This document shows positions 1-6,593 of a DNA stretch of 33,831 bases, piece by piece. Numbering within the stretch: position 1 is the stretch's first letter; each line of letters starts with the position of its first letter. Origin of the DNA: JAUSIF01 sp036556265 (lineage in GTDB: Bacteria > Pseudomonadota > Alphaproteobacteria > Rhizobiales > Xanthobacteraceae). The notes beneath the pieces are model-generated. The model searched no databases. It was not told the origin of the DNA and was given only the letters and a program-made list of their open reading frames with translations. The position numbers and the translations under genes were made by a program. The stretch lies in the NCBI GenBank assembly GCA_036556265.1, contig DATBJU010000112.1, positions 1 through 33,831 on the forward strand. Reading direction: 5' to 3'.

Positions 1-90
1 CTGCGCATGACGGTCGGGACAGAGGAGGCGAATCGCCTCGCAATATCGGCACTATCGGAGTTTCTCGCACACGAGGTGGTCCGTGCCTGA
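1..90 (+). CDS. hisC: Histidinol-phosphate aminotransferase, C-terminal end (partial)
   Basis: The first 29 codons form an open frame ending in TGA at 88-90. They read as the C-terminal tail of a HisC-type class I/II aminotransferase: the segment LRMTVGTEEANR matches the conserved end of that family, where the last basic residue contacts the substrate phosphate. HisC converts imidazole-acetol phosphate to histidinol phosphate, and alphaproteobacterial paralogues beside tyrA often serve aromatic amino acid synthesis. The frame overlaps the GTG start of the next gene by 8 bases, so the two are probably translated together. Only the tail is visible, so histidine versus aromatic transamination cannot be decided. 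Confidence 0.75.
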   Translation: MRMTVGTEEANRLAISALSEFLAHEVVRA

Positions 91-1051
91 GGGGGCGCCC
101 CTGTTCGACCAACTCGCGCTTATCGGAGTCGGTCTGATCGGCTCGTCGATCGCACGCGCCGTGCGAGAGCGCGGCGTAGTGAAGACGATCGCGGCTTCCG
201 CGCGCACCGGAGCGACACGCAGGCGAATTGCCGAGCTCAAGCTGGCCGATGAAGTATTCGAGACGAACGCGGAGACGGTGAAGAACGCCGATCTCGTTAT
301 CGCATGCGTTCCGGTCGGAGCGTGTGGAGCGGTCGCCAGAGAGATTGGGCCGGCGCTGAAGAAAGGTGCGATTGTCTCCGACGTCGGGTCCGTGAAGGCT
401 GCGGTGCTACGTGATATGGCGCAGCATCTTCCGAAGCATGTTCATTTCATCCCGGCACACCCCGTCGCCGGCACGGAGCATTCCGGACCCGACGCAGGAT
501 TCGCCGAGCTATTCGACAATCGGTGGTGCATCCTGACGCCGCCGGAGGGGGTCGATGCCGGCGCGGTGGAGCGGCTGAAGCGTTTCTGGACCGCGCTCGG
601 CGCGAATGTGGAACTGATGGATGCCGGGCATCACGACATGGTGCTGGCGATCACGAGCCACGTGCCGCACCTGATCGCCTACAACATAGTGGGTACTGCT
701 GCGCATCTTGGGGAAGTTACCCAGTCGGAGGTGACGAAGTTCTCGGCCGGCGGATTCCGCGATTTCACCCGCATCGCGGCCTCCGACCCGACCATGTGGC
801 GAGACGTGTTCCTGCACAACAAGGAGGCAGTGCTTGAGATGCTGGGACGGTTCAGCGAGGATTTGTCGGTGCTGACGCGCGCCATCCGCTTCGGCGACGG
901 CAAGACGCTGTTCGACCTCTTTACGCGGACGCGGGCGATCCGCCGTTCGATCATCGAGATCGGTCAGGAAACGGCGGAGCCGGATTTTGGCCGGAGACGG
1001 CGCAAGAATGAACCGGCCGCGCCGCTGCCGCGCCCGTACGCGAGTGATTGA
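83..1051 (+). CDS. tyrA: Prephenate/arogenate dehydrogenase
   Basis: This 322-residue protein is a TyrA-family dehydrogenase, which oxidatively decarboxylates prephenate or arogenate with NAD(P) in tyrosine synthesis. An N-terminal Rossmann fold is marked by GVGLIGSS (Gly15, Gly17, Gly20). The central HPVAGTEHSGP segment carries the conserved catalytic-region histidine, and the helical C-terminal half contains ITSHVPHL and SGGFRDFTRIA, typical of the dimerisation domain. No chorismate mutase or ACT domain is fused. The start is GTG at 83, inside the end of hisC. The final ~20 residues (RRRRKNEPAAPLP) are a basic, probably disordered tail. Substrate preference between prephenate and arogenate cannot be read from the sequence. 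Confidence 0.9.
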   Translation: MPEGAPLFDQLALIGVGLIGSSIARAVRERGVVKTIAASARTGATRRRIAELKLADEVFETNAETVKNADLVIACVPVGACGAVAREIGPALKKGAIVSDVGSVKAAVLRDMAQHLPKHVHFIPAHPVAGTEHSGPDAGFAELFDNRWCILTPPEGVDAGAVERLKRFWTALGANVELMDAGHHDMVLAITSHVPHLIAYNIVGTAAHLGEVTQSEVTKFSAGGFRDFTRIAASDPTMWRDVFLHNKEAVLEMLGRFSEDLSVLTRAIRFGDGKTLFDLFTRTRAIRRSIIEIGQETAEPDFGRRRRKNEPAAPLPRPYASD

Positions 1052-1077
1052 GGGCGGGGCGATCCGGGCCTGACCCA

Positions 1078-1608
1078 ATGGCTTCTGTGCCAGGCGATCT
1101 TTGGGTGTTCGGCTACGGGTCGCTCATGTGGCGCACCGGATTCGACTACCTGGAGCGCCGGTCCGCACGGCTCATCGGCGCGCATCGTGCACTCTGCGTC
1201 TATTCCCACATTCACCGCGGGACGCCGCAAAAGCCGGGCCTGGTGCTTGGGCTTGATCGAGGCGGCTCGTGCCGCGGCGTAGCGTTTCGTGTGGCGGCTG
1301 AGAACGCGAGTTCGACGCTTGCCTATCTGCAAGAGCGCGAGCTCGTGACGAAAGTCTACAAGGAGACCGTGCGACCGGTCGATCTATTGGATGGCGCTGG
1401 CGGGCGAGTCTCCGCGCACTGCTACCTCGTCGACCGCTCGCACCCGCAGTATGCCCGCCGACTATCGCTCGAGGAGCAGCTTCGGCTCGTCCGTCAGGGT
1501 CACGGGCGATCCGGCGCCAATCCGGAATATGTGATCGAGACGATGAAGCACATGCACGAGCTACGAATTAGGGATGCCGCGCTTGAGTGGCTGGCGGAAC
1601 GTCTCTAG
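1078..1608 (+). CDS. chaC: ChaC-like gamma-glutamylcyclotransferase
   Basis: This 176-residue protein (from ATG at 1078) belongs to the ChaC/GCG family, which releases 5-oxoproline from glutathione or other gamma-glutamyl compounds in the cytoplasm. The family substrate-binding loop FGYGSLMW lies at residues 11-18, and the conserved acidic segment LQERE (Glu86/Glu88) contains the expected catalytic glutamate. Length is normal for bacterial ChaC. An in-frame TTG at 1048 would add ten residues and overlap tyrA, but those residues lack family similarity, so ATG 1078 is preferred. The gene lies 26 bases after tyrA on the same strand and its stop is one base from the stop of the converging gene. 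Physiological substrate is inferred from the family. Confidence 0.82.
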   Translation: MASVPGDLWVFGYGSLMWRTGFDYLERRSARLIGAHRALCVYSHIHRGTPQKPGLVLGLDRGGSCRGVAFRVAAENASSTLAYLQERELVTKVYKETVRPVDLLDGAGGRVSAHCYLVDRSHPQYARRLSLEEQLRLVRQGHGRSGANPEYVIETMKHMHELRIRDAALEWLAERL

Positions 1609-1609
1609 A

Positions 1610-1996
1610 TCAGGCTGCGCGGCGTGCCGCCGACGAGACTGGTGGCGCAAACGGCACGGCAAGGACCACAAGATCCTGCAACGCCGCGTCGAGCGCTTCG
1701 ACGCTACCCTGCACGATGTGCAGATGCACTTCCTCGGTGCCGAGCGGAATTACCGGACAGCCGGGCGTGGCGCTGGCACCCACGATCAGGGGCGTTCCAA
1801 CGCCGCGGCGGACGAAGAGGGCGATTGAACTTGGATAGGCCGGCACGTGGCTAATCGGAAAACGGGTGCACGCATAGCGGCGGCCGGAGAGGCCGCGCCA
1901 GAAATGGAAGCGGTTCGCGAGCACGGAATGTCGGGCCGTGTGGAGGGCACCCGCATAGCCGGGCAGGCGATCGAGATCGACCAGTTCGAGGGTCAT
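1610..1996 (-). CDS. Conserved-looking hypothetical protein
   Basis: This is an open frame of 128 residues starting at ATG 1996 (MTLELVDLDRLPGY) and ending at TGA 1610-1612. I do not recognise a named family. The composition is that of a real soluble protein: a central YACTRFPISHVPAYPSSIALFVRR segment (shown here only as the region around residues 40-63) and a Gly/Pro-rich turn followed by PLGTEEVHLHIVQGS. There is no membrane segment or signal peptide. The frame can be extended to 2053, but the extra 19 residues look noncoding. It lies downstream of plsC on the same strand with a 75-base gap and abuts the stop of the ChaC-like gene. No function is proposed. Confidence 0.6.
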   Translation of the reverse strand: MTLELVDLDRLPGYAGALHTARHSVLANRFHFWRGLSGRRYACTRFPISHVPAYPSSIALFVRRGVGTPLIVGASATPGCPVIPLGTEEVHLHIVQGSVEALDAALQDLVVLAVPFAPPVSSAARRAA

Positions 1997-2071
1997 CTTG
2001 GGCTCTGATTCGAAAAGAACAAAACTAGAACAAACCTGACCGCGGGTCAACAAAAAACGCGGTTTGAGAGA

Positions 2072-2839
2072 CTATGGAGCAGGCTTGCGGCGGAAAGCGA
2101 CCGCTCGATCGTAGGCCTTGATCTCGCTGCGTCCTGCCGAGACGAGGCGCGCGGTGGCGGGTTCGATCTGATTCTGGAGCACGACGAGAAAAGCGTCGGG
2201 GTGCATTCCCGGCGGGATCGGCTCCAGGACTTCGACTCGGATGGTGCCCGGCCGCATGCGCCAACTGCGCCTCGGCCAATAGAGGCCGGAGTTGAGTGCG
2301 ATCGGCACGCACGGCACGTTCAACTCGCCGTACAGATGGGCGACACCGTACTTGTAGCTGGGATCCGCGTCCGGTGCCCGCCGCGTACCTTCCGGAAAAA
2401 TCGCAATCTGCCGGCTGCGTGCGATCTCTTCCTTCGCTCGCGCGGAGATTTCGGCCAACGCCGCGGCGCGCGCGCCGCGGCGCACCGGGATCATTCGAGC
2501 CTTCAGGCAGTACCAGCCGAACACCGGTACCCACATCAGTTCGCGCTTTAGGATGTAGGCGGGGTCCGCGAACAGATAGAGCAGCGAATAGGTCTCCCAT
2601 GCCGACTGATGCTTCACTGCGACGAGAAGTGGCCCGGGCGGAATTCGCTCGCTGCCGCGAATCTCGAAGTCGATGCCGCAGATCGTCCACAACAGCCAAT
2701 GGTTCACCGACACCCAGGAATCGACGGCGCGCCAAAGCGCCCGACGCGGCATGAGAAGCACCGGCAGGCAGACGATCATGTGAATGATCGTATTGAGGTA
2801 AAGGCCGGCGTTGAACAGGATTGCGCGAATGATTTGCAC
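2072..2839 (-). CDS. plsC: 1-acyl-sn-glycerol-3-phosphate acyltransferase (PlsC family)
   Basis: This 255-residue protein is a PlsC/LPLAT-family acyltransferase that would make phosphatidic acid from lysophosphatidic acid at the inner membrane. An N-terminal hydrophobic stretch (about residues 5-30) probably anchors it. The catalytic block is KHQSAWET with His77; the family HX4D acid is replaced here by Glu82, a variant known in proteobacterial members. The acyl-acceptor phosphate-binding block is FPEGTRR at 148-154, and PVRRG and VPCVPIALNSG fit the remaining motifs. The start is GTG at 2839. It lies 9 bases after the YdcF-like gene, so the two are probably co-transcribed. Specificity for phosphatidic acid synthesis rather than another lysophospholipid is inferred. 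Confidence 0.85.
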   Translation of the reverse strand: MQIIRAILFNAGLYLNTIIHMIVCLPVLLMPRRALWRAVDSWVSVNHWLLWTICGIDFEIRGSERIPPGPLLVAVKHQSAWETYSLLYLFADPAYILKRELMWVPVFGWYCLKARMIPVRRGARAAALAEISARAKEEIARSRQIAIFPEGTRRAPDADPSYKYGVAHLYGELNVPCVPIALNSGLYWPRRSWRMRPGTIRVEVLEPIPPGMHPDAFLVVLQNQIEPATARLVSAGRSEIKAYDRAVAFRRKPAP

Positions 2840-2848
2840 GTCAACGCC

Positions 2849-3511
2849 CTACGAGGGAGTGTGAACTTGGGCGGCCGGCTCAAGCCGCACGCGCAGGAGA
2901 GACGCAAGATACTTCGTGTATTCGATCAGCAGAAGGCGGATCGTGTTCGAGTCGGACCACCACGGTTGCTCGCGCATGCGATCGCTGACAACCGGATATG
3001 CGATCAGCTTCACATCGGGCAATTCGTGCGCGATCTCGACGAGCGCGCGGGGCATGTGCCAGCCGGATGTCACGACGATGAGCGAGCGAAATTTCTGGGC
3101 GCGTACCCAGTTGCCGGTCTCCGCCGCGTTGCCGATTGTGTTCATCGCCGCGTGGCCGAGATCGATTCGGCCCACGAACAGGCGTTCGAATTCGGGGTTC
3201 TTGCGGATCAGCTCGCCGTGTGTCGTTGTGGGATTGACGCCGGAGATAAGCAGACGTCGGCCGCGATTGGCCGCGAGCAATTCGACCGCGTCGACGATGC
3301 GCGATGCACCACCGGTGAGGACGACGATCCCGTCGGCCGAGCCGCTCAATTCGATCTCGTTGGGGGGCAGTCCGTTGGCGAACGTGAAGAAACCGACGAG
3401 AAAAGCGAGCGCGGCAAGCGCAGCCGCAGGCATGACGAGCCGTGGCCAGAACCGACGCTTGGGCGGCTGGATCAACTCTTTCCGCTCGCTGGCAGGGTCG
3501 CTCGGCGGCAT
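2849..3511 (-). CDS. YdcF-like DUF218 membrane protein
   Basis: This 220-residue protein has one N-terminal membrane helix (about residues 25-46, PRLVMPAAALAALAFLVGFF region) followed by a DUF218/YdcF-type domain outside the cytoplasm. The domain is recognised by GIVVLTGGASRIVDAV, RLLISGV, the acidic NTIGNAAETGNW segment and SLIVVTSGWHMPRA. These correspond to the conserved core of SanA/ElyC/YdcF proteins, which are linked to envelope integrity and peptidoglycan or lipid-carrier metabolism, with biochemical activity mostly undefined. The start is ATG 3511. It lies 57 bases downstream of ftsX and 9 bases upstream of plsC, consistent with a cell-envelope operon. Confidence 0.82.
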   Translation of the reverse strand: MPPSDPASERKELIQPPKRRFWPRLVMPAAALAALAFLVGFFTFANGLPPNEIELSGSADGIVVLTGGASRIVDAVELLAANRGRRLLISGVNPTTTHGELIRKNPEFERLFVGRIDLGHAAMNTIGNAAETGNWVRAQKFRSLIVVTSGWHMPRALVEIAHELPDVKLIAYPVVSDRMREQPWWSDSNTIRLLLIEYTKYLASLLRVRLEPAAQVHTPS

Positions 3512-3568
3512 GGGCGGCTCCCGGCGAAATTCTAACGTGAACCCCGGGCCCGCGGCGAGCCGCGCATC

Positions 3569-4504
3569 TCAATCGATCTCGCGCAGAGTCCGCCGCACGG
3601 TAAGGCGTGACGCCACGGCGGTAACGAGCGCAACCAGCGCAACGATCCCGGCGATGCCAACGTAACCTTCCCGATCCAGCGCAAACTGGCCGGTCAGAAG
3701 TGCCGCCTGGCCGCCTCCTGGGATCCCCGCAAGCAAGCTTGGGAGAAGGGCGCCCAACACAAACAAGAGCGCAGCCGCGGCGCCCCCGACTAGGCCGCCC
3801 TGTACGCCGACCGCAAAAAAGTGACGTTGAAACGTGGAGGCGATCAGGTCATCGCGCGCGCCGACAAGGTGCAGAACTTCCACGATCGATCGATTGGCGG
3901 AAACCGCACCGCGCGTGGCGAACGAAACTGACAGCACGGTCGCAGTGATGACGAGACCGAGCAAGGCAAAACCAGCGAAGACGATCACATCCGAGACGGC
4001 GGCAAGCCGCGCAGACCAGGTGCGGTGATCATCGAGGCTCGCACCGGCCACCTGCTCCGACAACGCCTGGCGAAGGGCGGTGAGATCCGGTTCCGCCGTT
4101 GCGGAAAGCCGGACCGCGATCAGACGAGGAAGCGGCAACACGCTGAAGTCGAGTCCTGCTCCGAGCCAGGGCTCAAGCAGTTGTCCAGTCTCGTCGCGGG
4201 TCATCGCGCGCGCGTCGATGACGCCGACGGTTCGTCGCGCTACATCGATCGCCTTGCCGATTTCGCCGGCGAGATCGCGGCCGTCGATGGGCCGAACCTG
4301 GATCGTGAGCTCGCGCGCCATGTCGTTCCGCCAGGAAATGACATTGTCGCGCACGAGGCTGACGGCGCCTACGATGAGGGCCGCGACGAACGTCATGATC
4401 GCGATGACGGTGAGCAAAGCGCGGCTCGTCACCGTGTCGCGCGGAACGATCGGCGCTGCGGGCCGTACGACCGCGAGCTCGGGTTTGTTCTTGTTGCGCG
4501 CCAC
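3569..4504 (-). CDS. ftsX: Cell division ABC transporter permease FtsX
   Basis: This 311-residue protein is the membrane partner of FtsE. FtsEX sits at the divisome and controls periplasmic peptidoglycan hydrolases rather than moving a substrate. The topology fits FtsX: a cytoplasmic N-terminus, one helix near residues 28-50, a periplasmic domain of about 110 residues beginning near RDNVISWRND, then three helices near 172-195, 225-255 and 278-300. The SANRSIVEVLHLVGA segment is the conserved cytoplasmic coupling region between helices two and three. The start is GTG at 4504 with GAGGAA upstream, two bases after the ftsE stop, so translation is probably coupled. Confidence 0.9.
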   Translation of the reverse strand: MARNKNKPELAVVRPAAPIVPRDTVTSRALLTVIAIMTFVAALIVGAVSLVRDNVISWRNDMARELTIQVRPIDGRDLAGEIGKAIDVARRTVGVIDARAMTRDETGQLLEPWLGAGLDFSVLPLPRLIAVRLSATAEPDLTALRQALSEQVAGASLDDHRTWSARLAAVSDVIVFAGFALLGLVITATVLSVSFATRGAVSANRSIVEVLHLVGARDDLIASTFQRHFFAVGVQGGLVGGAAAALLFVLGALLPSLLAGIPGGGQAALLTGQFALDREGYVGIAGIVALVALVTAVASRLTVRRTLREID

Positions 4505-4506
4505 GG

Positions 4507-5187
4507 CTAGTTCCTCTTTGGGCCTCCGGGCCGTTGTTCGTGCAGCCGACCGTCAGCCAGAATCAGCCGTCGGCCGTCGTACTGGTCCATCAGGCCCGCG
4601 TCATGAGTGGCAAGGACCACCGAGGTCCCGGACTTGTGCAGCTCAACGAACAGCCGAAGCAGCCGGCGAGCGAGTGGCGGATCGACATTACCGGTGGGCT
4701 CGTCGGCAAGCAGCAATTCCGGCCGGGCGATGAGCGCGCGAGCGATCGCAGTGCGTTGCTTCTCCCCGCCTGACAAGACCGGCGGTAGCACGTGGATCCG
4801 GTCGCCCAAGCCCACCCAATGCAGGAGTTCAATTACGTGGGAGCGGTAAGTTGGCTCGGGCCGTCCCTGCACGCGCAGCGGCAGAGATACATTTTCATAT
4901 GTGGTGAGGTGATCGAGGAGGCGGAAGTCCTGGAACACCAGACCGATACGCCGTCGCAGTACCGCCACCTCGTCGGACCGTAGGCCCGAAACGTCGTAGC
5001 CGAACAAATTGACGAGGCCGCGGGTGGGCCGCAGCGAAAGGAACAGAAGTCGCAACAAGCTTGTCTTGCCGGCCCCCGAAGGGCCAGTGAGGAACTGAAA
5101 CGAGTTCGGCTTGATGTCGAAGGAGACGTCCTTCAACACCTCAGGCCCCATTCCGTAGCGCAGGCCGACGTTCTCGAACCGGACCAA
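4507..5187 (-). CDS. ftsE: Cell division ATP-binding protein FtsE
   Basis: This 226-residue ABC ATPase has all catalytic motifs: Walker A GPSGAGKT at 35-42, Q-loop Gln86, signature LSGGEKQR at 138-145, Walker B LLLADE at 158-163 and the switch His195. Together with the adjacent ftsX this identifies FtsE, the ATPase of the FtsEX divisome complex. The start is TTG at 5187, chosen because a strong ribosome binding site (GGAGGG) lies five bases upstream and the residues that follow match the FtsE N-terminus. ftsE is the first gene of the leftward run ftsE-ftsX-ydcF-plsC; its promoter should lie in 5188-5344, shared with the divergent zinc-ribbon gene. Confidence 0.93.
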   Translation of the reverse strand: MVRFENVGLRYGMGPEVLKDVSFDIKPNSFQFLTGPSGAGKTSLLRLLFLSLRPTRGLVNLFGYDVSGLRSDEVAVLRRRIGLVFQDFRLLDHLTTYENVSLPLRVQGRPEPTYRSHVIELLHWVGLGDRIHVLPPVLSGGEKQRTAIARALIARPELLLADEPTGNVDPPLARRLLRLFVELHKSGTSVVLATHDAGLMDQYDGRRLILADGRLHEQRPGGPKRN

Positions 5188-5344
5188 GTTTTCCCTCCGG
5201 CGAATCGGGCTGCCAGCCAGTACTTTCCCTCAGTGCGGCGGCCGCCTCCAGCCCAAGTCGGCGCGAGGTCGCATCGGCCCATGCTGGGTATGGTTTTCCA
5301 ATCGTTAACAGTCCGGCGTCACAATCCCAGAATCGGTCTGCATC

Positions 5345-6187
5345 ATGCAACTCGCCTGTCCGTCCTGTCATACCGCCTTCCACGTGGATCCGACGGCGCT
5401 AGGCGCCGAAGGGCGCACGGTCCGCTGCGCGCGGTGCCGCACGACGTGGTTTGCGCGCCAAGAGGATCTCGTCTCGGCGCCCGTCGTTGACGAAGCCTTG
5501 GCCGCGCCCGCTGAGACTGAGGCCAGCACCGTCGCGGTGGCAGAAATGCCGCCAGCAGTCGTGCTGCCCAAGGTCGTCCCGTGGAACGACACGGTGATGG
5601 TCGAGGTCAACCCGAGTCCGCCGATCGCTCCGGAAGCTCCGCAGGCAGAAGTCGCACCGGAACTCCGCGCACCGGAACCCGGCAAGGCCACGCCGCGGCG
5701 CCCGCCATTCGTCCCCCGGCGCGTACAAACGAAGACCTCGTCCGCGCAAAGGCAAGTGGTAGCAGCAGCGGTCCTCATCGGCATTTTGGTATTTTCCGCG
5801 ATCGGATCACGGGCGAGCCTCGTGCGCGCGGTGCCTGATCTCGCCGGCCTCTACGCGGCGATCGGGCTGCCCGTGAATCTGCGCGGACTCGAATTCAGCG
5901 ACATCAAGACGAAGCACGAGCTGCAGGACGGCATTCCCGTGCTTGTGATCGAAGGCGAAGTAGTGAACGTCACGCGCCGCCCCGTCGAAGTGCCGCGGTT
6001 GCGCCTCGCCGTGATCGGGCCGGATGCGCGCGAACTCTATTCGTGGACCGCGCTATTGCCGCGTTCAGTGTTGTCCGAAGGCGAAAAGCTTCCGTTCCGG
6101 AGCCGGCTTGCGTCGCCTCCCGCGGAAGGCAAGCAGGTAATGGTTCGCTTTCTCACTCGACTCGATCTCACTGCGAACGGGCGTTGA
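5345..6187 (+). CDS. Zinc-ribbon domain and DUF3426 membrane protein
   Basis: This 280-residue protein has an N-terminal MJ0042-type zinc finger (Cys5, Cys8, Cys28, Cys31 in CPSC...CARC), a Pro/Ala/Glu-rich linker to about residue 125, one membrane helix near 138-156 and a C-terminal domain that fits DUF3426 (EGEVVNVTRRPVEVPRL and SWTALLPRSVLSEGE). The family is widespread in Alphaproteobacteria, usually next to ftsE, with unknown biochemical role. The cytoplasmic finger and the external beta-rich domain suggest a membrane-bound regulator or assembly factor; that is inference. It is divergent from ftsE and followed after 14 bases by cpdR, probably in one transcript. Confidence 0.8.
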   Translation: MQLACPSCHTAFHVDPTALGAEGRTVRCARCRTTWFARQEDLVSAPVVDEALAAPAETEASTVAVAEMPPAVVLPKVVPWNDTVMVEVNPSPPIAPEAPQAEVAPELRAPEPGKATPRRPPFVPRRVQTKTSSAQRQVVAAAVLIGILVFSAIGSRASLVRAVPDLAGLYAAIGLPVNLRGLEFSDIKTKHELQDGIPVLVIEGEVVNVTRRPVEVPRLRLAVIGPDARELYSWTALLPRSVLSEGEKLPFRSRLASPPAEGKQVMVRFLTRLDLTANGR

Positions 6188-6201
6188 CGAGGAGTATTCC
6201 G

Positions 6202-6585
6202 ATGGCGCGTTTGCTGATCGCTGAAGACGAGCAGCCGGTGCGCGAATTGCTGATGCGCGCGCTCACGCTTGATGGTCATGAGGTGGAGGTTGCGCCCGAC
6301 GGAGCAGCTGCGCTCGACCTCTTGTCCTCTGCGGGCGCATTCGACCTGCTGTTGACCGATATCCGTATGCCGATCATGGACGGAATTGCACTCGCGCTCG
6401 CCGCAGCCCGCGACTATCCGGATCTCGCAATCGTTCTGATGACCGGCTACGCCGGAGAACGTGAGCGGGCGCACGGCCTCGATCGGCTGGTCTACGACGT
6501 GGTCCTGAAGCCGTTCTCGCTCAGCGTGATGAAGCAGACGGTGGCCAAGGCGCTGGCGGAGCGCACCGGCGCACCGGCAAGCTGA
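6202..6585 (+). CDS. cpdR: CpdR-type single-domain response regulator
   Basis: This 127-residue protein is only a receiver domain. Conserved residues are the acidic Asp9 pocket (AEDE), phosphoacceptor Asp53 in LTDIRMP, Thr81 in LMTGYA and Lys103 in LKPF. The whole sequence, especially DGIALALAAARDYPDL and GERERAHGLDRLV, matches CpdR. In Caulobacter, unphosphorylated CpdR recruits ClpXP and substrates for cell-cycle-regulated proteolysis, with phosphate arriving through CckA-ChpT. ATG 6202 is chosen because GAGGAG lies just upstream and the receiver fold starts there; longer upstream frames overlap the preceding gene. Its stop is 8 bases from the stop of the converging large membrane protein gene. 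Confidence 0.85.
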   Translation: MARLLIAEDEQPVRELLMRALTLDGHEVEVAPDGAAALDLLSSAGAFDLLLTDIRMPIMDGIALALAAARDYPDLAIVLMTGYAGERERAHGLDRLVYDVVLKPFSLSVMKQTVAKALAERTGAPAS

Positions 6586-6593
6586 GCCGAGGA

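Noticed and set aside
2609..3535. 308-codon plus-strand frame opposite plsC and the YdcF-like gene
   Set aside because: It is Asp/Arg/His-rich shadow sequence covering two genes with conserved motifs.
5305..5312. TTAACAGT upstream of the zinc-ribbon gene as a CtrA site
   Set aside because: Two of eight positions differ from the TTAACCAT half-site and no paired TTAA is present.
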